Origin: Avidesulfovibrio sp964369685
GTDB taxonomy: Bacteria > Desulfobacterota > Desulfovibrionia > Desulfovibrionales > Desulfovibrionaceae
Direction: 5' to 3'
DNA: 64,000 nucleotides
Assembly (NCBI GenBank): GCA_964369685.1
Contig: CAYJFB010000010.1
Location: 1-64,000, forward strand
Shown here: positions 36,931 to 46,289 of the stretch, piece by piece
Position numbering within the stretch: position 1 is the stretch's first letter
Layout of the letters: each line of letters starts with the position of its first letter
The notes under the pieces: model-generated
What the model saw: the letters and a program-made list of their open reading frames with translations, nothing else
Told to the model about the DNA's origin: nothing
The model's database searches: none
Position numbers and translations under genes: made by a program

Positions 36931-37698
36931 TTATTTGTTTGAACGACGCAACAAAAAAACGCCTATAAGAAAAAGTGGTACACAAAGAAGTTGCCCCATT
37001 GTAAGCCATCCAAAGGCCAAATAGCCGATGTGTGCATCAGGCAAACGCACAAACTCCACCGCCGCACGAAAGACAGCATAAAGAATGGCAAAAAGGCCTG
37101 CCACCTGCCCTCGTGGACGCGGGCATGAAGAAAACCACCACAAAACAACAAAAAGAACAAGGCCTTCAAGAACGGCTTCGTATAATTGCGAGGGATGATA
37201 GAGCGGATCACCGATTTTTTGTGCCATGCCCCATGGCAGTGTTGTCGGAGCGCCCCAGAGTTCATTGTTAATAAAATTGCCGATTCGACCAAAAAAAAGT
37301 CCCGGCGCAATCAACGGCGCAACAAAATCAACAATATCCCAAAAAGATCGCCCGTGCCGACGGCTCCACAACCAAATAAATACCAAGACACCGCACAAAC
37401 CGCCATGAAACGACATGCCACCATGCCACAACCTGAAAAGTTCCAACGGATCGGCTAAGAAAACAGAAAAATTATACGCCAAGACATAGCCGACTCGTCC
37501 CCCAACAACCACACCGAACATGCCCCAAACCATCAGATCTTCCAGTTCGGGCACACTCACCTTTGTATGAGAAAGAGCCGCACGGCGGCGTCCCAAAAAC
37601 CACGCCGCAAGGAAGCCAAAAAGATACATTAAGCCATACCAATGAATACGCAACGGCCCAATACTCAAGGCTACGGGATCAAAAAAAGGATACAACAC
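36931..37698 (-). CDS. lgt: Prolipoprotein diacylglyceryl transferase
   Basis: An inner-membrane enzyme of 255 residues that attaches diacylglycerol from phosphatidylglycerol to the lipobox cysteine. It has about seven membrane helices. IHWYGLMYLFGFLAAW, HGGMSFHGGL and the Lgt signature GRIGNFINNELWG are present. It ends in a basic RRSNK tail. It follows the cmk-moaC gene on the same strand after 12 bases, so the two are probably co-transcribed. Confidence 0.97.
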   Translation of the reverse strand: MLYPFFDPVALSIGPLRIHWYGLMYLFGFLAAWFLGRRRAALSHTKVSVPELEDLMVWGMFGVVVGGRVGYVLAYNFSVFLADPLELFRLWHGGMSFHGGLCGVLVFIWLWSRRHGRSFWDIVDFVAPLIAPGLFFGRIGNFINNELWGAPTTLPWGMAQKIGDPLYHPSQLYEAVLEGLVLFVVLWWFSSCPRPRGQVAGLFAILYAVFRAAVEFVRLPDAHIGYLAFGWLTMGQLLCVPLFLIGVFLLRRSNK

Positions 37699-37710
37699 AA
37701 TGACAGGTTC

Positions 37711-39057
37711 CTATGTACGCTTGATGAGTTTATGAGATTTTGTTTTTTTATCCGATTTTCCTTTTTTGACATGTTTTTTTATCTGTGCCGGTTTGGAAGC
37801 AGAAGACACACCATCACCATCGCAATCACAACGTGTCATGTTCTCGTAAACCCCACTTCGTCCGCCTGCTTTATAGACAAGACGCACATTATCAATCACC
37901 ATATCACGTTGAACAGCTTTACACATATCATAAATTGTTGCAGCAGCAACTTGTGCGGCCATCATCGCTTCCATTTCAACACCTGTGCGGTGTGTGGCAC
38001 GAACTTCGGCCTCAATATGGACAGTTGGCGGCGAATCCTGCAAAGCAAAACGCACATCGGCATAATCTATCGGCAAAGGATGACACAAAGGAATCATTTC
38101 GGCAGTGCGCTTGGCAGCCATAATTCCTGCTATTTTGGCTGTAACCAAGACATCACCCTTAGGCAAGGCTTTTTCTTTAAGTAGGGCAAGCGTTGATGGA
38201 TGCATGCGCACAGCGGCACGAACTTTTGCCACACGAAGCGTGTCACCTTTCGGTGTCACATCAACCATTGTAATATTGCCATTGTCATCAAGGTGCGAAA
38301 AGATCTTTGATGCAGAGGCGCTGTCGTCATGTTTTACGGTTGAACGTGTTGTTACAGAGGAAGGAGCTTCATTGTTTGAGGTGGGGCACGCTGTTTGTGT
38401 GTGCTGCACGGTATCAAGAATCAAGGTTAAGACTTCTTCAATACTCAACAACGTTGTGTCAATCATTATGGCGTCGTTTGCGGCTTTAAGTGGTGCGACG
38501 GCGCGTGTACGGTCTTGTTCGTCGCGTGTACGGACTTGTTCTGCAATGACAGACTGCTCCACGTCACGACCTTTGGTTTGCAATTCTAAAAAGCGGCGTT
38601 CAGCTCTGATTTCTGCATCGGCATCAAGAAAAAATTTATATTGTGCTTGCGGAAAAACGACTGTACCCATGTCGCGTCCTTCAACGACTAAAGGCGTTTG
38701 TTTGCCGAGCTTGCGTTGTGCCGCTGTCATGACCGTACGGACAACCGCATGACTTGCCAAACGTGAGGCGCGTTGTCCAATTTCTTCTGTACGGATGCGT
38801 TCATCCAACGGTTCGCCGTTACACAACAAAATCGTGCTGTCGCCGTGTCCTTCCAATGTAAAACGAAAGGCCGCACAACGCGTTTTCAATGTTTTGTCAT
38901 CAAGGTCTTCGAAGTCTTCAATATGCAAAGCAAGCACTCGATACATGGCACCGGTATCTAAATAAGGTCGTTCCAGTGTTTGAGCCAAACGGCGTGCAAG
39001 GGTTGTTTTACCGACACCGGCAGGACCGTCAAGCGTGATCAAAGGCCACTTTTTCAT
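37711..39057 (-). CDS. cmk-moaC: Fused cytidylate kinase - MoaC protein
   Basis: One uninterrupted 448-residue frame. Residues 1 to about 215 are CMP kinase: P-loop TLDGPAGVGKTT, YLDTGAMYRVLA, VVEGRDMGTVVFPQA, and the acidic/basic lid DEQDRTRAVAPL. A Ser/Thr-rich linker follows (about 220-255). Residues about 258-415 are MoaC, cyclic pyranopterin monophosphate synthase of molybdenum cofactor synthesis: MVDVTPKGDT, IAGIMAAKRTAEMIPLCHPL, EVRATHRTGVEMEAM and DMCKAVQRDM with GGRSG; the catalytic Lys and Asp region is intact. A Lys-rich tail (KKHVKKGKSDKK) closes it. The ATG follows GGAGAAGAG. Both halves look active. The two activities have no known metabolic link, so the fusion is odd. Confidence 0.92.
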   Translation of the reverse strand: MKKWPLITLDGPAGVGKTTLARRLAQTLERPYLDTGAMYRVLALHIEDFEDLDDKTLKTRCAAFRFTLEGHGDSTILLCNGEPLDERIRTEEIGQRASRLASHAVVRTVMTAAQRKLGKQTPLVVEGRDMGTVVFPQAQYKFFLDADAEIRAERRFLELQTKGRDVEQSVIAEQVRTRDEQDRTRAVAPLKAANDAIMIDTTLLSIEEVLTLILDTVQHTQTACPTSNNEAPSSVTTRSTVKHDDSASASKIFSHLDDNGNITMVDVTPKGDTLRVAKVRAAVRMHPSTLALLKEKALPKGDVLVTAKIAGIMAAKRTAEMIPLCHPLPIDYADVRFALQDSPPTVHIEAEVRATHRTGVEMEAMMAAQVAAATIYDMCKAVQRDMVIDNVRLVYKAGGRSGVYENMTRCDCDGDGVSSASKPAQIKKHVKKGKSDKKTKSHKLIKRT

Positions 39058-39129
39058 AGTCTCTTCTCCAAAAACGGATTTTGTGCGTGTTGTTGAGTGC
39101 GCCACAGACTCAAAGAGCGACATCACGAA

Positions 39130-39173
39130 GCTTCCGAGGGAAAACATTTCCCCTCAGAAGCACAGAAAAAAAA
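39130..39173 (-). repeat. Intergenic element D: T-run plus GAGGG hairpin
   Basis: Read on the minus strand, a run of eight T is followed a few bases later by a stem-loop of GCTTC-GAGGG and CCCTC-GAAGC arms (39161 down to 39130). It lies between hisC and cmk-moaC. The order T-run then hairpin is shared with elements A, B and C. Confidence 0.55.
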
Positions 39174-39187
39174 CAAGGACAGCAGCG

Positions 39188-40327
39188 CTACACCCCGTGC
39201 AAGAGTTTTTGCAACGTTTTCACAAAGCGGATATTCTGTTCCTCAGTGCCCACAGTCAAGCGAAGGTATTGAGGCAATCCATAGCTTGTCAGTTGGCGTA
39301 CAATGAAGCCACCTTGTAACAAGCCTTCATTGATTGCTTTGGCATCAAAATCCTGAGGCAAGGAAAACATCAGAAAATTGGCTTGGCTTGGAATAACCGT
39401 ACACTGCATGCGTGTGAGTTCTTGTTCAAGCAAAGCACGGCCGACATGGACGGTTTTTAACGTTTCGGCACGGTATTCGGTATCTTTCAAGGCTGCCAGA
39501 GCCGCTTCTTCGGCAGCCAAGTTAACCGAAAAAGGCAAACGCACACGCCAAAGGTGTTCTGTCAATTCAGTGGGCAAAAGACCATAACCAAGGCGTAATC
39601 CCGCAAGTCCCCAACTTTTTGAGAACGTACGCATGATGCCGACATTGGGAAAGTCGTCCAACCGACGTAAAAGAGAAAAGGCGTCTTCTCCACCGTCTTC
39701 GGGGCGAACAAAATCCACATACGCTTCATCAATCAATAACAAACAAGACGTCGGCAAAGCACGCGCCAGTTTTTCCAATTCGGCAGCCGTAGCGGCACGT
39801 CCCGACGGATTATCGGGGGATGTGACCAAAACCAATGTGGTTTGTTCGTCAACCAACGCAAGAAGCTCTTCCCAAGGAAAAGAAAAATCCTCTCGAAGCG
39901 GTGCCTGACGTAACGTCACGCCTGCCATTTTTGCTTGTGTTGTATAGATACCAAAACAAGGCTTAAAAGCTACGGCATTGTGTACACCGGGTTCGGCACA
40001 GACTCGAAACAACAAATCAATCAGTTCATCAGACCCGTTAGACACAATAACACGCGCGGGATCGACACCATGATGTTCAGCCAGCGCGTGTACCAAACGC
40101 GGATTCCCCCCCGCAGGATAACGAAAAACATCGCCCGCATGACGCTTTAACACGTCTTGTACCAATGGTGAGGTGCCTAAGGGGTTTTCATTGCTGGCCA
40201 ATTTGATCACTTCATCAAGACCGTAGCGCTGACGGATTTCTTCAATGGAACGCCCCGGCTCATACGCACTGAACGCACGCACCGCAGGACGAATAAAAAG
40301 ACCTTGTTTTGTTACTTCGGAAGCCAT
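39188..40327 (-). CDS. hisC: Histidinol-phosphate aminotransferase
   Basis: A PLP aminotransferase of 379 residues in histidine synthesis. It shows IKLASNENPLGTSPLV, SNGSDELIDLLFRV, VTSPDNPSGRA, IDEAYVDF, and the PLP-lysine motif TFSKSWGLAGLRLGYG. The ATG at 40327 has GAGGG about 8 bases upstream; the ATG 9 bases earlier is too close to it. No other his gene is in the window. Confidence 0.94.
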   Translation of the reverse strand: MASEVTKQGLFIRPAVRAFSAYEPGRSIEEIRQRYGLDEVIKLASNENPLGTSPLVQDVLKRHAGDVFRYPAGGNPRLVHALAEHHGVDPARVIVSNGSDELIDLLFRVCAEPGVHNAVAFKPCFGIYTTQAKMAGVTLRQAPLREDFSFPWEELLALVDEQTTLVLVTSPDNPSGRAATAAELEKLARALPTSCLLLIDEAYVDFVRPEDGGEDAFSLLRRLDDFPNVGIMRTFSKSWGLAGLRLGYGLLPTELTEHLWRVRLPFSVNLAAEEAALAALKDTEYRAETLKTVHVGRALLEQELTRMQCTVIPSQANFLMFSLPQDFDAKAINEGLLQGGFIVRQLTSYGLPQYLRLTVGTEEQNIRFVKTLQKLLHGV

Positions 40328-40513
40328 ATATACCATCCCTCATGAAACTATAAAAAAGATTAAGACCGTGCAATACTACTGCACTTTGATAGCAAACACA
40401 AGACAACGCCTTTACAGACACTTTTTCTTCCTCTGCGAAACCGCTTGAGAATATTCAGTTGCCTTTTTATGAAAAACGTTTTAAATTAGGGCATTATAGC
40501 TATTGTTAGAACA

Positions 40514-40541
40514 TTGACATAATCTTATTTTCATGTATGTT
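40514..40541 (+). promoter_or_regulatory. Promoter of infA
   Basis: A perfect TTGACA at 40514-40519 is followed after 16 bases by TATGTT. The infA start is about 33 bases downstream, preceded by CAGGAGG. Confidence 0.6.
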
Positions 40542-40573
40542 TTGAACCCTAACGAACAGATTCAGGAGGCTCC

Positions 40574-40792
40574 ATGGCAAAAGAAGATGCCATTGAAATT
40601 GACGGTGTGGTGCAGGAAGCCCTGCCAAACGCCATGTTCCGTGTCGAATTGGACAACGGACATACGGTTCTTGCGCATATTTCAGGAAAAATGCGTAAAT
40701 TTTATATCCGCATTCTTCCCGGGGATCGCGTCAAAGTGGAGTTGTCTCCCTATGATTTGACTCGCGGACGCATCACATACCGCATGAAATAG
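40574..40792 (+). CDS. infA: Translation initiation factor IF-1
   Basis: A 72-residue S1/OB-fold protein that occupies the ribosomal A site during initiation. MAKEDAIEIDGVVQEALPNA, ISGKMRKFYIRILPGDRVKV and LTRGRITYRMK are almost invariant in the family. The start follows CAGGAGGCTCC. It is transcribed alone. Confidence 0.98.
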   Translation: MAKEDAIEIDGVVQEALPNAMFRVELDNGHTVLAHISGKMRKFYIRILPGDRVKVELSPYDLTRGRITYRMK

Positions 40793-40882
40793 AAGGGTGC
40801 GCCGATTTCATCTTTTCCTTTACAATGTATTTTAAAGCGATCTCCTCCCGTCAGACACTGCCTGCCATCTCTCTTTTTTGTG

Positions 40883-40922
40883 GGCGGCTTTAAACCTGTC
40901 TTCAACAGTGAGTTAAAGCCCC
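40883..40922 (+). terminator. Hairpin after infA
   Basis: GGCTTTAA (40886-40893) pairs with TTAAAGCC (40913-40920), and an inner CTGT/ACAG stem follows. A T-run precedes the hairpin and an A-run follows, so it is not a classical terminator. It may be a 3'-end processing structure for infA. Confidence 0.45.
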
Positions 40923-41056
40923 TATATAAAAAAGAAAAGACACGTCATGACGAGGGGAGTTTTGTTTTTTTGAAAAGAAGTATAAAGGAAACATGCTCAA
41001 TCCCCAAAAAAATCGATCCCCAAAAAAGGGTTTTTGTCTGACAGAAGGAGAACTTC

Positions 41057-44000
41057 ATGTTATACCGTATTGAAGCAGGGCTATTTTCTCATATTGACGA
41101 TACCCAAGGACGTAAGGTTGCCATAAGCATTGGTGAAGCGTTGGGGATTGTGGTGTCTGCCGTACGCATGGTCAAAGTGTTTACGCTTGACGGCTTTACC
41201 GAACAACAAGCAAAACGTTTGTTGGAATCAGACGCGTTACACGATCCTGTTTTACAAGAAGCGAGCCTTTCGGCTTTACCAAGCAAGGCAGATTGGGTGA
41301 TTGAGGTGGGCTTTCGTCCCGGTGTCACCGATAATGAAGGCCGTACAGCCCGCGACACCGCCGCGCTTGTATTGGGTATGAAAACCCCACAACAACGTCA
41401 AATTTTTTCTGTTTTTACCTCCGTGCAATATCATTTATATAAAGGTGATGCCGCGTTGTCTTTTACAGACGTACAACGTATCGCCAAAGACTTGTTAGCC
41501 AACGAATTGATTCAGCGTTATGAAATTAAGTCTGCCGATGAATTGTTGCATTCACCGTTTAAGGCACATGCCGCAGGTGTTGTTGCCACGGCGTGTGCAG
41601 AAGTGACAACGATTCCGCTTGCAGAGATGGATAACAACGCCCTCATGGCTTTCAGCCGCGAAAACACACTGGCACTGAGCCTTGATGAAATGCGCACAAT
41701 TCAAGCATGGTTTGGACGTCAAGACGTACAAGACGAACGGTTGCAACACGGTCTATCAGCCAATCCAACCGATGCCGAAGTGGAAATGCTTGCACAAACA
41801 TGGTCTGAACACTGTAAACACAAAATTTTTGCCTCAAAAGTCAACTATACCGACACAGTAACCAATACAACGGAAACAATTGACAGTCTGTATAAAACAT
41901 ACATCATGAACACCACAAAAACGCTTCGCGAACAACGCGGTGCAGACGATTTTTGTCGTTCGGTGTTTACAGACAATGCTGGTGTTGTGGCTTTTAACGA
42001 CACCCATGACGTTTGTATCAAGGTAGAAACCCATAACAGCCCCTCAGCGTTGGATCCGTATGGTGGTGCGTTGACGGGTATTGTCGGTGTGAATCGTGAT
42101 CCGCTCGGTACAGGTCTTGGTGCGGAATTATTATGCAATACAGATGTATTTTGTTTTGCTTCACCGTTTCACGATGAACCTTTACCCCCACGTTTATTGC
42201 ATCCGCGTCGAGTCTTGGAAGGTGTTCGCGAGGGTGTGGAACACGGCGGCAACAAATCGGGTGTGCCTACGGTCAACGGTTCGATTGTTTTTGAACCCCG
42301 TTTCTTGGGAAAACCGCTTGTATATTGTGGCACTGTTGGGTTGATGCCACGTGAAGTGCCTGCACTTGGCGGTGAAGGTGCGCCGCGTCCGGGATATGCG
42401 AAAAAAGCGCGTCCTGGCGACATTGTCGTCATGGTCGGCGGACGAATTGGCAAAGATGGAATCCATGGTGCAACCTTCTCTTCTGAAGAATTGCATGAAG
42501 GCTCACCCGCCACCGCCGTACAAATCGGCGATCCCATAACACAACGTAAAGTGGTTGATTTTATTATTCAAGCGCGTGGGCAAGGCCTGTATTCGGCAAT
42601 CACCGACAACGGCGCGGGCGGTTTGGCTTCTTCTGTCGGAGAAATGGCTGAAGACACGGGGGGTTGTCATATTGATATGGCTCGTGCACCACTGAAATAC
42701 GACGGCTTGCGTCCTTGGGAAATTTTACTTTCCGAAGCACAAGAACGCATGACGTTGGCTGTACCGCCTGCCTTGTTGGATCGTTTTTTGGCGTTAGCCG
42801 AACATATGGATGTGGAAGCGACAGCACTGGGTTCTTTCACCGATTCAGGCTATTTCCATGTTACATATGGTGAAACAATTGTCACACATCTGAGCATGGC
42901 ATTTTTACACAAAGGACTACCGCAACTTGAGCTCAACGCCGTATGGGAAGCACCCAAAACACAACCGCTTGAGCTGAAAACAGATCTCGACAACGCCACG
43001 TTGTTAGAACGGATGTTGGGACGCTTAAACATTTGCAGTAAGGAATATTTAATTCGTCAATATGATCATGAAGTGCGCGGCGGCAGTGTGATCAAGCCTT
43101 TGGTGGGGGTTGCTGCCGACGGCCCTGCAGACGGAGGTGTGCTTCGTCCTTTGTTGACCTCAGAACAAGGTATTGTTGTCAGCCATGGCATTTGCCCCAA
43201 GTTCAGCGATTATGACACATGGCACATGACCGCCAACGCCATTGACGAAGCCATTCGCAATGCGGTTGCGGTAGGTGGTGATCCCGATCGCATGGCAGGA
43301 ACCGATAATTTTTGCTGGTGTGATCCTGTGGAGTCTGAACGCACTCCCGACGGTGCGTATAAAATGGCACAATTAGTGCGTTCTTGTCAGGCATTATCTG
43401 AATATTGTTTGGCGTTTGGCGTGCCCTGCGTGTCGGGTAAAGACTCCATGAAAAACGATTATACAGGCGGCGGTGTGAAAATTTCCATTCCTCCGACACT
43501 CCTTTTTTCGGTACTTGGTATTGTACCTGATATCAATAAAGCAGTCAGCAGTGATTTTAAAACCGCAGGAGATGCCATTTATCTTTTGGGTGTAACCAAA
43601 GCAGAGATGGCGGGGTCTGAATTGGCCTCTGAACTGGGTCAAACAGGCGGTCAAGTACCGACTGTAAACGCTGTTGCGGCATTGGCGAGCTACCGCATTA
43701 TCCACAAAGCAATGCAAGCAGGGTTAGTGACAGCATGTCATGATCTTTCTGACGGCGGCTTGGCTGTTGCTGTTGCCGAAATGTGCCTTGGCGGACGCCT
43801 CGGGGCAACGCTTGATTTACAAAGCATCCCGACTGAAGGCAATCTTTCCGAACTTGAAAAACTTTACAGCGAATCGGCAAGCCGTTTGTTGCTGAGTGTG
43901 AAACAAGAACATTGTAACGCCTTTGAAACCTTGTTCCAAAACAACGCAACACCCATAACACGTATCGGTACTGTAGAAGACACGCCGAAACTGTGTTTCA

Positions 44001-44074
44001 TCAATGAACACAATGACTTTGAAGTACAGTTAGATTCACTCACAAACGCCTTTAAAGCGACGCTGAATTGGTAA
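41057..44074 (+). CDS. purL: Phosphoribosylformylglycinamidine synthase, PurS-PurL fusion
   Basis: The ATP-dependent fourth step of purine synthesis. The 1005-residue protein begins with a PurS-like region (about residues 1-200; WVIEVGFRPGVTDNEGRTARD) and continues with the PurL catalytic core: LAQTWSEHCKHKIFA, KVETHNSPSALDPYGGA, GAGGLASSVGEMAEDTGG, VSGKDSMKNDY and HDLSDGGLAVAVAEM. There is no C-terminal glutaminase domain, so a separate PurQ must supply ammonia. This architecture occurs in Desulfovibrio, Bacteroides relatives and some Firmicutes. The ATG follows AGGAG. Confidence 0.93.
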   Translation: MLYRIEAGLFSHIDDTQGRKVAISIGEALGIVVSAVRMVKVFTLDGFTEQQAKRLLESDALHDPVLQEASLSALPSKADWVIEVGFRPGVTDNEGRTARDTAALVLGMKTPQQRQIFSVFTSVQYHLYKGDAALSFTDVQRIAKDLLANELIQRYEIKSADELLHSPFKAHAAGVVATACAEVTTIPLAEMDNNALMAFSRENTLALSLDEMRTIQAWFGRQDVQDERLQHGLSANPTDAEVEMLAQTWSEHCKHKIFASKVNYTDTVTNTTETIDSLYKTYIMNTTKTLREQRGADDFCRSVFTDNAGVVAFNDTHDVCIKVETHNSPSALDPYGGALTGIVGVNRDPLGTGLGAELLCNTDVFCFASPFHDEPLPPRLLHPRRVLEGVREGVEHGGNKSGVPTVNGSIVFEPRFLGKPLVYCGTVGLMPREVPALGGEGAPRPGYAKKARPGDIVVMVGGRIGKDGIHGATFSSEELHEGSPATAVQIGDPITQRKVVDFIIQARGQGLYSAITDNGAGGLASSVGEMAEDTGGCHIDMARAPLKYDGLRPWEILLSEAQERMTLAVPPALLDRFLALAEHMDVEATALGSFTDSGYFHVTYGETIVTHLSMAFLHKGLPQLELNAVWEAPKTQPLELKTDLDNATLLERMLGRLNICSKEYLIRQYDHEVRGGSVIKPLVGVAADGPADGGVLRPLLTSEQGIVVSHGICPKFSDYDTWHMTANAIDEAIRNAVAVGGDPDRMAGTDNFCWCDPVESERTPDGAYKMAQLVRSCQALSEYCLAFGVPCVSGKDSMKNDYTGGGVKISIPPTLLFSVLGIVPDINKAVSSDFKTAGDAIYLLGVTKAEMAGSELASELGQTGGQVPTVNAVAALASYRIIHKAMQAGLVTACHDLSDGGLAVAVAEMCLGGRLGATLDLQSIPTEGNLSELEKLYSESASRLLLSVKQEHCNAFETLFQNNATPITRIGTVEDTPKLCFINEHNDFEVQLDSLTNAFKATLNW

Positions 44075-44080
44075 ATGTAT

Positions 44081-44148
44081 TACGGCATCATATCTGGCAT
44101 AAGAATATAATCATTACGCTGATATGATGCCGTAGTACGTGTATTTTT
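44081..44148. terminator. Large inverted repeat / terminator after purL
   Basis: TACGGCATCATATC (44081-44094) and GATATGATGCCGTA (44121-44134) are a perfect 14-bp inverted repeat with a 26-base loop. TTTTT follows about 8 bases later. It lies between the converging purL and hflX genes. Confidence 0.7.
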
Positions 44149-44231
44149 CTGTCTTCACAAATCATATATATAATTATATATTTACCGCCATATATATGAT
44201 TTATCATACACCCGCTCAATTGAAGTACATA

Positions 44232-45992
44232 TTATTCAGCCACACTCTCCAAAGCATTGTCGATCTGTTGTTTGGTCAACCAAGATTCTAAACGCGCAGA
44301 AAGTTGACTCACCCCTTCTCTATTTTGCGCCGAAAGCGGCAATGCTTCAGGCCAGCGGTGTAGCAAGGTCTCTCGTGTAAGCTGATCAATCGTATCCCAA
44401 CTCAGCGCTTCTCCTGCTGACGCGATTTCAAGATTTGCTTCGCTCACAACAAGATCCCATTTATTAAAAATCATCAGACGAGGCCGCTCATGTAAATCCA
44501 TATCTGCCAAAATACCCTCGACCGCGTCTATTTGACGCTCCATTTCGGGATGAGAGGCGTCCACAACATGCAACAAAAGATCTGCCGCTTCAAGCTCTTC
44601 AAGGGTTGCCTGAAAGGCTTCAATAAGTTCTTTGGGTAAATTTCGAATAAAACCAACCGTATCAGCCAAAACAAGCTCACGTTCACGCGGAAAACGTAAA
44701 CGTCGTGTGGTAGGATCAAGGGTTGCAAATAACTTGTTTTCCGCAAAAACAGTAGACTGTGTCAGCACATTTAAAAGTGTTGATTTACCGGCATTGGTAT
44801 AGCCAACCAATGCAACAATAGGTAAATGCTGCCGAGCGCGACGCGCACGAACAAATCCCCGTTGTTGACGCAGACTGTCAAGTTCTTTACGGATTTTTGC
44901 CAACCGTTCACGAACCCGTCGGCGATCGGTTTCCAATTTTGTCTCACCGGGGCCTCGCCCGCCGATACCGCCCATAAGTCTGTCCATAGCGCGATTTTTA
45001 CCGACAAGTCGTGGCTGTGCATATTTCAACTGTGCCATTTCAACTTGTAAACGCCCTGCTCTTGTTGTCGCTCTTGTCGCAAAAATATCTAAAATTAATT
45101 GAGTGCGATCAATGACTTTTCGCTCAGTCAACCCTGCGATACTCGAAAGCTGTGCAGGAGTCAGCTCTCCATCAAAAATGATCATCCCCGCTTGCCCCTG
45201 CAGGCAAAGTACCTCCAATTCAGCAAGCTTTCCTTTACCCAATAAATGCCGAGGATGCACAGACGCCACACGCTGAATCAACGTGCCCGTCACCTGAATT
45301 TCTGCGGTATGAGCCAACTCGCGCAATTCATCCAAATTACGTTCTTGTATCGGACGAGCAAGCGGTGCCACAGAAACCAATACCGCTCTCGTCAACGAAC
45401 GTCCGACATACCCGCTCTGTTGCGTGTGCACATCAACCAGATCAAGTTCATTGGCAAGGCGAGCAAATTCAGCTTCCAAGGCCTCAGCTTCCGTTGTAAA
45501 ATCAACATCAAGCTTATCCCATGCTGTGCGTTCGCTCACTCTATATGGTGTATCGGCTTGTTGCGGCAACAAGTGCGCGTGTTGTACATGTACCGGTGCA
45601 CCCCATTCATCGACTGTCAAAACCGCAATACTGTCAAGACGCAAAAATAACAAATCCATCAAATCTTCTTGCGTCAAGCTTTCATTGTTCAAATGCGTAT
45701 GTAATAAACGCACACCACGCAAACGCCCCAAACCATCACGACCGCGAGGCAGTTCGGGAATCAAAATGCTCGCTCCGCCGGCATCACCCAAAATAATAAT
45801 CGTGACTCGCCCCTGACGATCCAAAATTAAACCGATCTGACGCCCCAATGAACGCGACAAAGCCGCTAACTCTCGTGCCTGCTCTGTAGAATATCCGCCG
45901 ACAGAACTATAACGACGCTGTCCCAAGCGCTGTAGAGCCTTTAATTGGCTGGGCTTTAACCCCGCCGTATTTCCTTCTAATGAGGTAGCGAT
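44232..45992 (-). CDS. hflX: GTPase HflX, probably starting at an AUC codon
   Basis: A ribosome-splitting GTPase. The G domain has GYTNAGKST at about residue 393, DTVGFIRNLP and NKWD; before it stand the HflX domain signature GGIGGRGPGETKLE and HPRHLLGKGKLAE. The first ordinary start in this frame is TTG at 45926, with no ribosome site. However, the frame continues upstream as EGNTAGLKPSQLKALQRL, the conserved N-terminus of long deltaproteobacterial HflX proteins. A perfect AAGGAG (46005-46000) sits 7 bases before an ATC codon at 45992-45990, and a stop lies 8 codons further up with no ATG, GTG or TTG between. I therefore place the start at ATC, giving 586 residues. Confidence 0.85.
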   Translation of the reverse strand: MATSLEGNTAGLKPSQLKALQRLGQRRYSSVGGYSTEQARELAALSRSLGRQIGLILDRQGRVTIIILGDAGGASILIPELPRGRDGLGRLRGVRLLHTHLNNESLTQEDLMDLLFLRLDSIAVLTVDEWGAPVHVQHAHLLPQQADTPYRVSERTAWDKLDVDFTTEAEALEAEFARLANELDLVDVHTQQSGYVGRSLTRAVLVSVAPLARPIQERNLDELRELAHTAEIQVTGTLIQRVASVHPRHLLGKGKLAELEVLCLQGQAGMIIFDGELTPAQLSSIAGLTERKVIDRTQLILDIFATRATTRAGRLQVEMAQLKYAQPRLVGKNRAMDRLMGGIGGRGPGETKLETDRRRVRERLAKIRKELDSLRQQRGFVRARRARQHLPIVALVGYTNAGKSTLLNVLTQSTVFAENKLFATLDPTTRRLRFPRERELVLADTVGFIRNLPKELIEAFQATLEELEAADLLLHVVDASHPEMERQIDAVEGILADMDLHERPRLMIFNKWDLVVSEANLEIASAGEALSWDTIDQLTRETLLHRWPEALPLSAQNREGVSQLSARLESWLTKQQIDNALESVAE

Positions 45993-46289
45993 AGCTCTGC
46001 TCCTTGTGCATTTTTAAAATTACATTTTTCTTTTTATCAAAGACAATAAAACAAATGACATACAACACTGAATAAAAAAGCAAGACTTCATGGCCTTTTC
46101 AAAGACTTTTTATCAAAAAGAAAAAAGAAAAGCAAAAGGCTCTATGGCTTTTCATGTTCTGTCAAGGAAAAGAAAAAAGACGTTAAGGACAGATAGAGAA
46201 ACAAACAGCATTCAAAAAGAGAGCATTGAACAGAGGGAGAGCAACACGTTTAAAAAGAATAAAACGAAAACGATATAACTATGTAATAT

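Noticed and set aside
46090..46278. A Lys/Arg-rich 62-codon frame upstream of hflX
   Set aside because: The stretch is A-rich, which alone yields Lys codons; there is no ribosome site and no hydrophobic or domain pattern.
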